Shown here: positions 10,232-18,391 of the stretch, piece after piece | Position numbering within the stretch: position 1 is the first letter of the stretch | How the letters are laid out: each line of letters begins with the position of its first letter | Origin: SZUA-38 sp965212525 | GTDB lineage: Bacteria > Pseudomonadota > Gammaproteobacteria > Xanthomonadales > SZUA-38 | NCBI GenBank assembly: GCA_965212525.1 | Contig: CBDBVC010000037.1 | Location: 1-64,000, forward strand | DNA length: 64,000 nt | Direction: 5' to 3' | Translations under genes and position numbers: made by a program | The notes under the pieces: model-generated | What the model was told of the DNA's origin: nothing | What the model saw: the letters and a program-made list of their open reading frames with translations, nothing else | Databases searched by the model: none

Positions 10232-11364
10232 GGGCGCTTGTCTTCAATCACGTTCATGGTGACAGCAGCCCCTTCCTTGAGCAGCTCCACACCCCTGATG
10301 ATATAGGCCTTCTCGAGAGGTAGACCATAGATGGCTACCTGGTTATCCGGCATGGGGGTGTAGGAAGTCACCAGCCGCCTTGCGCGGTTGTTTTCGACCA
10401 CAAATACACTGCTGTTGCCGTCCGGGTGTTGCTTGATGGCACTCTGCGGCAGGATGATCGCCGTTTGCGTGCTGTTGGGAAACGTCAGCTCGGCGGTGGC
10501 CGACATCCCGGGCACCAGGCTGGCTGACACCTCATCGGGCAAATCAATCTGCGCCGTGAAGGTGCGGGTCTGAAAATCCGACACCGGCACCAGTCGGGTC
10601 AGACTGGCCACGATGGGTTCAATCCCTGCGGCATCAGGAACCACCCTCACCTGCACGTCAGCCGTATTCTTCAATGTGTGGAAATGCTGTTGTGGAATCT
10701 CGATGGTGAGCCTGAGGTCAGTCTGAGCCACCAGAGTGAGCACCGGACTTTGCGGGTTGACCCATTCGCCCACATCCACATTTCTCTCCGCCACGACACC
10801 GGCAAACGGTGCCATCAGGGAATGGCGATTCAGGCGCTCTTGCTGAACGCTGTGACTGGCCCTGACCCGGGCCAGTTCGGCCTCGGCATTGGCCTTGAGC
10901 GCCGCCCGCTCGGCGATCAGCGTTTTCGCGACGACCTGTTGTGAGGACAGTTGCTGCACTTCGTCATACAGTCGCTGGGCCTCATTCAGATTCAACTCGG
11001 CCGCCCGCACTTCTGCGGCAGCACCGGCCACTTCAAGCTCGGCCAGGTCATGCTCCAGACTGAGCAACAGCTGACCTTCACTCACCACATCGCCCACCTC
11101 GACCGCCAGGCTTTCAACCCGACCAGCCTCAAGCGTAGCCAGCTGCGCATCCTGTCTGGCCTGGATGGTGCCCGGCAATTCAATGGTCTGGCTCTGCTGC
11201 AGCTGCTGCGGGTAGATCACATCGACACGGATAGGATCTTGTGCCACAGCGTGTGAAATCAGGAACAGACCACAACAAGCGATCAGAAGCGATACCATTA
11301 GGCGATTCACAAGTGTGCCGGACAACATCACCGCAATAAGATGCTCTGAATTACGTCTTGCCAT
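10228..11364 (-). CDS. RND efflux pump, periplasmic adaptor subunit
   Basis: The 378-residue membrane-fusion protein has an N-terminal hydrophobic segment (L-M-V-S-L-L-I-A-C-C-G) and signal-like cleavage after S-H-A-V-A. It then has the expected order: lipoyl half (A-T-L-E-A-G-R-V-E-S-L-A-V-E-V-G-D), an alpha-helical coiled-coil hairpin of about 80 residues, the second lipoyl half (A-P-F-A-G-V-V-A-E-R-N-V-D-V-G-E-W-V) and beta-barrel and membrane-proximal domains. It links the inner-membrane pump to an outer-membrane channel. The start ATG 11364 is preceded by GAGG; M13 at 11328 is an alternative. It is the first gene of a two-gene operon and its stop overlaps the pump start by four bases. 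Confidence 0.93.
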   Translation of the reverse strand: MARRNSEHLIAVMLSGTLVNRLMVSLLIACCGLFLISHAVAQDPIRVDVIYPQQLQQSQTIELPGTIQARQDAQLATLEAGRVESLAVEVGDVVSEGQLLLSLEHDLAELEVAGAAAEVRAAELNLNEAQRLYDEVQQLSSQQVVAKTLIAERAALKANAEAELARVRASHSVQQERLNRHSLMAPFAGVVAERNVDVGEWVNPQSPVLTLVAQTDLRLTIEIPQQHFHTLKNTADVQVRVVPDAAGIEPIVASLTRLVPVSDFQTRTFTAQIDLPDEVSASLVPGMSATAELTFPNSTQTAIILPQSAIKQHPDGNSSVFVVENNRARRLVTSYTPMPDNQVAIYGLPLEKAYIIRGVELLKEGAAVTMNVIEDKRP

Positions 11365-11494
11365 GTTGCCTCGCTGAATCGCCCAGGATTTATCGGAGAC
11401 CCATTATCTTGAGAGCGTTCGCCAATGACAAGCGTAGAAACACCTCGAGCTGTCGACAGACAGACTCTGAACAGACCAATTCGACGGCAGTCGC

Positions 11495-11929
11495 TTAACT
11501 GATTCCGGCACGCCTTCTTCGATGGCTCTTGAACAATTCGGCAACGGGTTGCCGATGAATGATGAGTAAGCCAGATAACTGCAAGGCAAATTGCACCACA
11601 TACAGAATCCCCAGAAACCAGGAATAGGACCAGACACTGAAGAATTCACGTTTTTCGACGAGCTCATAGAACACACCCAGCAGGAATAACGCCGACAAGA
11701 TGATTCGCGCCCAGTTCCTGGCCTTGCCTATTTGCACAATCAGTGCCCAGACAAGCGCAAAGATCAAGCCGACAACCAGTGCGACAACGAGTATCCTGCT
11801 GACTGGAACCAGGTTGATGATGTGAAGATACACATAGCAGATCGAGAGCAACCCCACCCACATGGAACACTTCAGGTAAAAGACCGCATCTTCCAGTCTT
11901 TTTTCTGCGTTTTCTGACTTGTCGTTCAT
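11495..11929 (-). CDS. Small four-helix membrane protein, unknown function
   Basis: The 144-residue product begins with a charged segment (M-N-D-K-S-E-N-A-E-K-R-L-E-D) and then has four hydrophobic stretches of about 20 residues and a basic tail (S-H-R-R-R-R-A-G). A good ribosome site (GGGGAGATGAG) precedes ATG 11929. Short integral proteins of this shape are common beside efflux operons, but no motif ties it to the RND genes, which are 130 bases downstream on the same strand. It may be their first cistron or an independent gene. I do not recognise the family. Confidence 0.65.
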   Translation of the reverse strand: MNDKSENAEKRLEDAVFYLKCSMWVGLLSICYVYLHIINLVPVSRILVVALVVGLIFALVWALIVQIGKARNWARIILSALFLLGVFYELVEKREFFSVWSYSWFLGILYVVQFALQLSGLLIIHRQPVAELFKSHRRRRAGIS

Positions 11930-12171
11930 CTCATCTCCCCGTTTCTGAAACCCTGCGTTGCATCACGTGACTCTCTTGCATCCGAGTCTTCATGACTGCC
12001 TTATCCCTGTGTTCGTAAACCACGATCAAATCATGCCAGCAGGCCGCAGTGCGCTGCGCAACCAGACAGTCTATCGGCACTGCCATGACCTGAATCAACT
12101 GTGTAGAATCCCACTAGTTGTTGACGCGATCTGGTTATCTCTGGCGACAACGACACAATGGAGAGAAAAAA

Positions 12172-12726
12172 ATGAACATTACTGATGCACAGCACGACAT
12201 GCGTGATGGCTACTTCTGGGGCGCGACCGGTGTTCTGACCTCAGGGCTGGTCTGGTGTGTTGCGGGCATTGTCTGTCTGGTTTACTCGCCGGAACGTGCG
12301 GTCTGGGCGCTGTTCATCGGCGGCGCATTGATTTACCCCATTTCGGTCGTACTCGACAAGCTGCTCGGTCGTCGGGGATCGACCGAACCCGGAAACCCGC
12401 TGGCCTCACTGGCCATGGCGACCACCTTGTGGCTCATCTTCAGCCTGCCCATTGCCTACGTCGTTTTTACCGTAAACCCGGGCTGGTTCTTCCCGGCGAT
12501 GCTGCTGGTGATCGGCGGTCGCTACCTGTGCTTTGCCACCATTTTTGGCGCGAGAATCTACTGGATCCTGGGCGGCAGCCTGGTCGCAGCGGCCTACCTG
12601 CTGTTCAAGATTGACGCATCACCGGCACTGGGTGCATTTACGGGTTCAGCGCTGGAGATTGTGTTTTCGCCTGTTATTTTCTGGATGGCCATCAGGGAAG
12701 CCAATACCACACCCGCCACGAACTAA
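12172..12726 (+). CDS. DUF7010-like integral membrane protein
   Basis: ATG 12172 is preferred because it follows GGAGAGAAAA and gives the N-terminus M-N-I-T-D-A-Q-H-D-M-R-D-G-Y-F-W-G, which resembles members of the DUF7010 family (polar start D-A-Q-x-D-M-R followed by G-A-x-G-V-L-x-S-G-L-V-W). The product is 184 residues with five or six membrane helices and no charged catalytic cluster. No function is known for this family. The gene is isolated, divergent from the small membrane protein at 11929, with 242 bases between them. Confidence 0.7.
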   Translation: MNITDAQHDMRDGYFWGATGVLTSGLVWCVAGIVCLVYSPERAVWALFIGGALIYPISVVLDKLLGRRGSTEPGNPLASLAMATTLWLIFSLPIAYVVFTVNPGWFFPAMLLVIGGRYLCFATIFGARIYWILGGSLVAAAYLLFKIDASPALGAFTGSALEIVFSPVIFWMAIREANTTPATN

Positions 12727-12960
12727 ACCAGCGTGACTGAACGCTGAATCGTTCGTCGCTCATAGGTCAAAGTAAACGCCTGCACCACACCATGTACTCG
12801 CAACCCACGCACTGATGGGATTTCTGACTGGCTTTCTCAATCGGTATTTACCCCAGCCCTCATTCGACTATTGCGTATGGTCGGCTTGACTGTATTCGCA
12901 GTACAGTTGAGGGAGTGAAAAAGTGTGCGACCGCATCAATGCGGAATGAGGGAAATGGTC

Positions 12961-14094
12961 ATGAATTCACGTCAAAGATTTATTCAAACTATACTCTTGT
13001 CATCCTGTGCAGTGCTGCTCTTTTCGTTATTGGCCTGGGCCCAGCTGACTCCTGACACCTTACTCAGCGGACAGCCGCTCGATCACGATGTTTACACGGC
13101 AGGGACTGAAGTGTCTGTTCGATCTGATGTCAATGGCGATGTGGTTGCTGCGGGTCAGCGAATCAGGATAGCGGGTGATGTCACGGGCGATGTCATCGCT
13201 GCTGGGCAACATGTCGAGATCAACTCCGAAGTTGGCGATGACGTGCGCGCAGCCGGCCAGACGGTTCGAGTGAGCTCGCCTGTTTCGGGCCATGTGGTCG
13301 CTGCGGGATATCACGTGACCATCGATCAGCCTGTGGCTGACTGGGCCTGGCTCGCCGGCTATACCGTCGAAGTGAACGAGCGGATCGGCGGCGACCTGCG
13401 AATTCGAGCGAACAGCATCATGATCAATTCGGAAGTCGCGGGCGATCTGGTACTGATCAGTGACGAGCTGGCGCTGGGCGCCAACGCCGTGGTGCGGGGC
13501 AGCCTCACCTGGCACAGCGACGAGCAAGCTTTGATCAGCCCGAATGCGCAGATTGAGGGTGAATTCATACAGAAACCAACCCCCGGTATCCTGGATTCGA
13601 TAACCGAGGAAGAAGGCTACGCGCTGCCGCTCAACACCATTGTTGCGGTAACCGTGCTGTACCTGCTGTTCGCCAGGACGCTCAAGGCGAGTACGGAGCG
13701 AGTCAGAACACGCCCTGTCAGTTCCATCCTGCTGGGCCTGGCACTCGTTATCACGACACCCGTACTGGCCATCTTTCTGATGTTCACGGGCATAGGTCTC
13801 TGGCTCGGCCTGGCGCTGCTGCTGATCTATGTTGTGATGTTGCTCGTCGGCATGTTCACAGGCCTGTTTATGGTCAGCGATCTTGTGCTGAGCAGTGTCA
13901 AGACGCAAGCTGCCCTGTGGAAATCACTGCTGGCCATTGCCTTTACCGTGATCGTGGTCGGCCTGCTGACCAATATACCCTGGGTGGGTTCCCTCAGCAT
14001 CGTCGCCATCGGCCTGTTCGGCATCGGTGCATTGTGTTCGAATGCCTGGGCCAGTCAGCGCAGCAACATTCACCCATCGCTGCAGGCGGCATAA
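12961..14094 (+). CDS. Bactofilin-like beta-repeat protein with C-terminal membrane helices
   Basis: With start ATG 12961 the protein is 377 residues and carries a signal peptide ending near L-A-W-A. Residues about 35-190 are built from short repeats of the type V-x-G-D-V-V-A-A-G-x-x-V-x-I, at least seven copies, each with a G-D-V or A-A-G turn. This is the pattern of bactofilin and polymer-forming cytoskeletal beta-helices. The last 150 residues hold four membrane helices. The signal peptide puts the beta-helix in the periplasm, unlike classical cytosolic bactofilins. It may be a polymerising envelope scaffold. It is followed after 34 bases by the ketopantoate-reductase-like gene on the same strand. 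Confidence 0.7.
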   Translation: MNSRQRFIQTILLSSCAVLLFSLLAWAQLTPDTLLSGQPLDHDVYTAGTEVSVRSDVNGDVVAAGQRIRIAGDVTGDVIAAGQHVEINSEVGDDVRAAGQTVRVSSPVSGHVVAAGYHVTIDQPVADWAWLAGYTVEVNERIGGDLRIRANSIMINSEVAGDLVLISDELALGANAVVRGSLTWHSDEQALISPNAQIEGEFIQKPTPGILDSITEEEGYALPLNTIVAVTVLYLLFARTLKASTERVRTRPVSSILLGLALVITTPVLAIFLMFTGIGLWLGLALLLIYVVMLLVGMFTGLFMVSDLVLSSVKTQAALWKSLLAIAFTVIVVGLLTNIPWVGSLSIVAIGLFGIGALCSNAWASQRSNIHPSLQAA

Positions 14095-14128
14095 GTTGCA
14101 GACTGTCGAACCAGGTGATAACTGAATC

Positions 14129-15091
14129 ATGAGGGTATTGTGCTTCGGTGCGGGCCCTCTGGGGTCGCTCTACGCCAACCTGTTGCACGAGAATGATGTG
14201 GATGTGACGGTTCTGGCTCGAGGCGAGCGCCATGACTGGATCAGGGATAACGGCCTGATTCTGCACAACGAAATGACGGGGCAGCGGGATATATCCCGCG
14301 TCAGGCTCATCAATGAGCTGAGGCCGGAGGATAAATACGACCTGGCAATCATTCTGATCCGAAAGAACAAACTCGGTCCTGTACTCGAAACACTTGCTGA
14401 TGCTCCAGGGATCGGTCAGGTACTGTTCATGGGCAATAACGCATTGGGATTCGATACCTACCTCAAGCGCCTGCCCGCCAGCAAACTGCTGTTCGGTTTT
14501 CCGGGCGCAGGCGGCGGGATTCGCGATCAGGTCGTGCATTATGCCGACCGGGAATCGCCCAGGGGCAAGCGCAATGCGATCACGCTGGGCGAGATCGATG
14601 GCCACACACGCGACAGAACGCTCGCTATCAAGTCGGTGTTTGAATCGGCAGGTATTCCCGTCGACCTCACTGAGGATATTGACGGCTGGCTCAAATACCA
14701 TGTCGCCCTGGTAAGTCCGCTGGTAGCTGCCCTGTACAAGCACGATTGTGTCCCAGGGCAGGTGGCTAACGACAAGGAAACGCTCAGACAACTGGTCCAG
14801 GCGGCAATGGAAGGTGGTCGTGTTCTCAGGGCACTGGGCTACCGAAAGCGTCAGCCGTTCTCGTTCAACCTGTTCTACTGGCTGCCCGAATTCATGAGCA
14901 GGATGGCACTGAAGGAAATGCTGCAAAGCCGCTTCGCCGAAATAGCTTTCGCCATGCATGCGCTGGCCGCGCGTGATGAGATGATCGACATGGCCAGTGA
15001 GTTCCAGCAGTTGATCGAAAGAACGTCCATTGAAACGCCAAACATCGATGCCTTGAGAGAATACATAGGCCACGAATCGGGCCACCCATGA
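14129..15091 (+). CDS. Ketopantoate reductase-family NADP-binding oxidoreductase
   Basis: The 320-residue protein starts M-R-V-L-C-F-G-A-G-P-L-G-S-L-Y-A, the G-x-G-x-x-G Rossmann motif of ApbA/PanE enzymes, which reduce 2-dehydropantoate with NADPH in pantothenate synthesis. Family features also include the I-L-I-R-K-N segment, G-N-N-A-L-G in place of the usual Q-N-G, and W-L-K-Y-H, where the lysine corresponds to the catalytic K. The changed Q-N-G and the lack of pantothenate genes nearby suggest a paralogue with another keto-acid substrate rather than true PanE. AGGTGA precedes ATG 14129. Its stop touches the following DUF2238 gene. Confidence 0.8.
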   Translation: MRVLCFGAGPLGSLYANLLHENDVDVTVLARGERHDWIRDNGLILHNEMTGQRDISRVRLINELRPEDKYDLAIILIRKNKLGPVLETLADAPGIGQVLFMGNNALGFDTYLKRLPASKLLFGFPGAGGGIRDQVVHYADRESPRGKRNAITLGEIDGHTRDRTLAIKSVFESAGIPVDLTEDIDGWLKYHVALVSPLVAALYKHDCVPGQVANDKETLRQLVQAAMEGGRVLRALGYRKRQPFSFNLFYWLPEFMSRMALKEMLQSRFAEIAFAMHALAARDEMIDMASEFQQLIERTSIETPNIDALREYIGHESGHP

Positions 15092-15108
15092 AACGACAAG
15101 GACACGGC

Positions 15109-15771
15109 ATGAATCACAGCACCAGAGTAAACATGTTAATTGGGTTGTGGGTAGTTATCTTCATGACCGTGCTGATCTGGTCAGGCATCGACCCAAAGGA
15201 TCAATTCACCTGGTTTCTGGAAGTGTTTCCGGCGATTGCAGGCGGTGCCATTCTCGGTTTTACTTATCGCCGCTTTCCACTCACACCGCTGGTGTACTGG
15301 TTGATACTGGCCCATTGCATCATCCTGATGATCGGCGGTCATTACACCTACGCCGAAGTCCCGCTGTTCGAGACGATCAAGCCCTATTTCGGATTCGAGC
15401 GAAACAATTACGACAAGGTCGGGCATGTGTTTCAGGGTTTTGTGCCTGCCATGATTGCACGGGAACTGCTGATTCGGCATGAGGTGGTCAATCGGCTTGC
15501 CTGGCGCAATTTCATCATCATCTGCATCTGCCTTGCCCTGAGTGCCTTCTACGAATTCATCGAATGGTGGGTTGCCCTGGCCAGTGGCGAGGATGCCGAA
15601 TCGTTCCTCGGGACACAGGGTTACGCTTGGGATACTCAGTCTGATATGTGGTGGGCGTTTCTGGGCGCCATCACTGCGATTGCGTTGCTGGCTCGCGTGC
15701 ATGACAGACAGATTGCCAGACTTGAAGATGCCATGAGGGCCACCACTCAAAAAGGCAGCGAAAACTATTGA
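15109..15771 (+). CDS. DUF2238 (YjdF-type) inner-membrane protein
   Basis: The 220-residue product has six membrane helices and the conserved family features Y-D-K-V-G-H-V-F-Q-G-F near the middle, E-F-I-E-W-W, and G-T-Q-G-Y-A-W-D-T-Q-S-D-M-W near the C-terminus. The family is widespread in bacteria and its function is unknown. I prefer ATG 15109, which has AAGGA seven bases upstream; an earlier ATG at 15088 overlaps the previous stop. The two genes are clearly co-transcribed. A hairpin follows at 15797. Confidence 0.85.
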   Translation: MNHSTRVNMLIGLWVVIFMTVLIWSGIDPKDQFTWFLEVFPAIAGGAILGFTYRRFPLTPLVYWLILAHCIILMIGGHYTYAEVPLFETIKPYFGFERNNYDKVGHVFQGFVPAMIARELLIRHEVVNRLAWRNFIIICICLALSAFYEFIEWWVALASGEDAESFLGTQGYAWDTQSDMWWAFLGAITAIALLARVHDRQIARLEDAMRATTQKGSENY

Positions 15772-15796
15772 CTGCCAGGAGGGCCACAAACAGAAA

Positions 15797-15827
15797 AGGG
15801 CCGTCAGCTTTATCAACTGACAGCCCT
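15797..15827. terminator. Hairpin terminator between convergent genes
   Basis: The arms AGGGCCGTCAG and CTGACAGCCCT pair over 11 bases with one G-T wobble around a nine-base loop. It lies between the stops at 15771 (plus) and 15888 (minus), has AAAA before it and CTTT after it, and may serve both directions. Confidence 0.7.
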
Positions 15828-15887
15828 CTTTGGCTCGCGTATCACAATCATTACCAAGTCATGAGCTCAGTAATGTCTGCAATTGCC

Positions 15888-17132
15888 TTACTGCGTGAGA
15901 ATGGTGATATTCAGTTCACTCTGTGCGCGTTGCACGGGTGTGAAGACCGAAGTTGATCCATTCGAGCCGCTGTGAACGCCCCAGGCCACAGTACCCCATG
16001 ACCATGGGCCGCCGCTGTCGCCACCGATGGAGTTATCGCCCGTGACACGAACCAGATTACTGACGGTGACGCCGTCGGTAAAGGTGGTCGTCACGTTATT
16101 GGAGATCACCGTGTGGTTGCATGTACGGGTGTTCGAAGATCGTCCGTACTCACACACGCTGATGCCCGGCAGCATCAGGAAGGTGGCACGTATCGCGGTC
16201 ACATCCCTGAGCCCGTTTGAAGTCGCCCAGTACTCGGCGGTTTCAGTGTGCGAGGTGGTGTGATACTCGACATCGCCATTACCACGTTCCTGCGAACGCC
16301 AGGTCATTGTCGGATCGGAGGTGGTGAAATGATGATCCAGGCCGTTCAGACCAACGCAATGAGCTGCTGTGACAATGCCGTTACCGTTTGGCCCCGACAC
16401 GGCCCAGCCGCTGGTACACTCACGCACCCCATCGTCGGTGAGCCACTCGCCACCGCGGGCGGTGTCCAGCTCATAGATTTCACCTTCGCCGTAGACAACT
16501 TCGTAGTCGATGTCGTCAACCGAGAGTTTCAGGTAATCCTGAGATGCCTCATCCTCACCCTGTTTCAGCGCTGTTGCCAGCACCTGAGACAGCTGGTCGT
16601 GACGCATGGACTTGGTGGAATCAGCCACTTTCATTTCCAGCTTGATCAGGCCCGAAACATTGTCGAAGTAGGTGACAAAATTGCTGTAGTCATTGGCCTT
16701 CATCAACTCGGTCAGCTGAGCCGCACGCGCTTCCTGTTCCTGCAGGCTGTAGGTGGCACCGCCCATCAGGGTGGCATTGACCGCTGACTTGAGCTCGGGA
16801 ATGTCACCCACAAACTGAATGAAGCCTTCCTGACTGGGAGCAGACTCCAGCCACACTCGTGCGATCTTGTTGGGGTATTTCTGATGGATATCCATCACCA
16901 TCTCGGCAAACTGGTCCTGATACGCCAGCGACTGCCTGATGGCCTTTTCATCGACACCTGTCTCGGTGGCGAGAATCTGAACGTCGATGGTTTCAGACAG
17001 TTCAATCGACTGTTTGGGATTGATCAGTTCTGCTTCAGACTTGTGCAGATGATCTTCATCGGCAAATCCATTGCCAGAGAATAAAGCCATTCCAATCAAC
17101 AACGACAACTTGCGTTTTTTCCATGTTTTCAT
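15888..17132 (-). CDS. Secreted trypsin-like (S1) serine protease
   Basis: ATG 17132, with GGAG six bases upstream, gives a 414-residue preproprotein with signal peptide (L-L-I-G-M-A-L-F-S-G-N-G-F-A). A charged pro-region of about 200 residues precedes the chymotrypsin-fold domain. The catalytic residues are visible: H258 in T-A-A-H-C, D310 in R-D-V-T-A-I, and S373 in G-G-D-S-G-G-P-W. Cysteines flank the histidine and the domain start. The long pro-region probably acts as a folding chaperone, as in alpha-lytic protease-type enzymes. Likely exported to the periplasm or medium. The gene is monocistronic with a terminator-like hairpin behind it. Confidence 0.9.
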   Translation of the reverse strand: MKTWKKRKLSLLIGMALFSGNGFADEDHLHKSEAELINPKQSIELSETIDVQILATETGVDEKAIRQSLAYQDQFAEMVMDIHQKYPNKIARVWLESAPSQEGFIQFVGDIPELKSAVNATLMGGATYSLQEQEARAAQLTELMKANDYSNFVTYFDNVSGLIKLEMKVADSTKSMRHDQLSQVLATALKQGEDEASQDYLKLSVDDIDYEVVYGEGEIYELDTARGGEWLTDDGVRECTSGWAVSGPNGNGIVTAAHCVGLNGLDHHFTTSDPTMTWRSQERGNGDVEYHTTSHTETAEYWATSNGLRDVTAIRATFLMLPGISVCEYGRSSNTRTCNHTVISNNVTTTFTDGVTVSNLVRVTGDNSIGGDSGGPWSWGTVAWGVHSGSNGSTSVFTPVQRAQSELNITILTQ

Positions 17133-17493
17133 AATTAACTCCATGTAACTAATCAAGGACGAATCCTTCGTTTCCATAATCAGATACCACAATCGCATGC
17201 CTGACTGACGTACCTGGCATGCCGGAGTGCTGGTACCCTCTCATCCAGCTCTTGCGAGCAGTATTCATGATAGTTTGTTCAGAATTTCCGAACAGAGCCA
17301 CACGCCTACGCACGGGTAGGAATGCGGCAGAGTCCGATGTAGGCATTTATCAATTGACAGTACCCGGAAGCAGAACTGACCAAGGCCAACGCAACGCTCT
17401 ACCTGTTGCAAAGACCCGTCGTGACCATGACGGCTTCTGACACCGGAACAAACGTCGATTGTCTGCATCCAGCCGATCACGTATATTGCCGCG
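17133..17493. other. Divergent intergenic region, protease / HupE
   Basis: This 361-base region separates two divergent genes and must hold both promoters. TTGACA at 17354 has no acceptable -10 downstream. An imperfect 17-base palindrome, GTTCAGAATTTCCGAAC, lies at 17277-17293 and could bind a regulator, but nothing supports that beyond its symmetry. No small gene with a ribosome site was seen. Confidence 0.4.
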
Positions 17494-18327
17494 ATGCATT
17501 CACCACAGTTTCTTCAATCCACCACCCGACTGGTGGTCACGGCAGTATGGCTGACCCTGATTCTGCTTGCCTTCGTATTAACCGGTGCGGCCATGGCTCA
17601 TCCTGAAGACGAGTTCTGTGTTCCTGGTGAGGGCGGCCTGGATCCGGCGCTGTGCGAGCAACTGGCCGCGCTGGACAGTCCGGAGGGCAAGTCGGCGCGT
17701 CTGGTCGAACCCATCCTGGATGAATCAGGCAATGTGCGTGGTTTCGGCTCCACCCTGTGGCTATACATGGGGATTGGTGTGGGCCATATCCTGCCGGGCG
17801 GCCTGGATCATATTCTGTTCGTGCTGGCCCTGTTCCTGAGTTCGACACGACTGCGATCACTGGTGATTCAGATCTCGGCCTTCACCGTGGCGCACACGGT
17901 AACCCTCGGCATGGCGGCCGCCGGTATGATTACCGTCTCTGCCGATATCGTCGAACCGCTAATCGCGGCCACAATCGCCTTCGTGGCTATCGAAAACCTG
18001 TTCTTCAGGGAGATGCCACGCTGGCGACCGATAATCGTGTTTCTTTTTGGCCTGTTGCACGGCCTGGGTTTTGCCGGCTTCTTCGGTGAGCTGGGCCTGC
18101 CGCCCGGACAGTTCTGGAGTGCACTGATCGGCTTCAATATCGGGGTCGAGATCGGGCAGCTCAGCATCGTTGCTCTGGCGCTGGTGCTGCTGATGCTGTG
18201 GCGTCGCTACTCACCCGTGACCGATCCCAACGCTGTCTATCGTCGATGGGTCGTATTGCCTGGGTCGATCATGATCGGCATCATCGGTTGCTGGTGGGCC
18301 ATCGAACGCACCTTCTTCACCGCATAA
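17494..18327 (+). CDS. HupE/UreJ-family membrane protein
   Basis: The 277-residue protein has a signal peptide or first helix ending at A-M-A-H-P, a short exposed region with cysteines, and then the HupE/UreJ_2 core of six or seven helices. Typical motifs are G-x-x-H-I-L-P-G-G-L-D-H-I-L-F-V-L-A-L, A-F-T-V-A-H-T-V-T-L and L-L-H-G-L-G-F-A-G, with histidines suited to nickel or cobalt binding. Characterised relatives are hydrogenase- or urease-linked metal permeases, but many copies stand alone, as here, and their substrate is unknown. No hydrogenase or urease genes are present. Confidence 0.85.
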   Translation: MHSPQFLQSTTRLVVTAVWLTLILLAFVLTGAAMAHPEDEFCVPGEGGLDPALCEQLAALDSPEGKSARLVEPILDESGNVRGFGSTLWLYMGIGVGHILPGGLDHILFVLALFLSSTRLRSLVIQISAFTVAHTVTLGMAAAGMITVSADIVEPLIAATIAFVAIENLFFREMPRWRPIIVFLFGLLHGLGFAGFFGELGLPPGQFWSALIGFNIGVEIGQLSIVALALVLLMLWRRYSPVTDPNAVYRRWVVLPGSIMIGIIGCWWAIERTFFTA

Positions 18328-18330
18328 CAA

Positions 18331-18355
18331 AACGGGCGACCAGAGGCCGCCCGTT
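18331..18355. terminator. Hairpin terminator, HupE / M3 peptidase convergence
   Basis: AACGGGCG and CGCCCGTT form an eight-base stem with a nine-base loop four bases after the HupE stop. It is followed by a partly T-rich CGTCTATCC and lies 37 bases from the convergent peptidase stop. Confidence 0.65.
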
Positions 18356-18391
18356 CGTCTATCCAGATTGCAGATATCCTGCTTCCGGTAC

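Noticed and set aside
17277..17293. Imperfect palindrome GTTCAGAATTTCCGAAC as operator
   Set aside because: Three of the symmetric positions do not pair and no matching copy exists near other genes.
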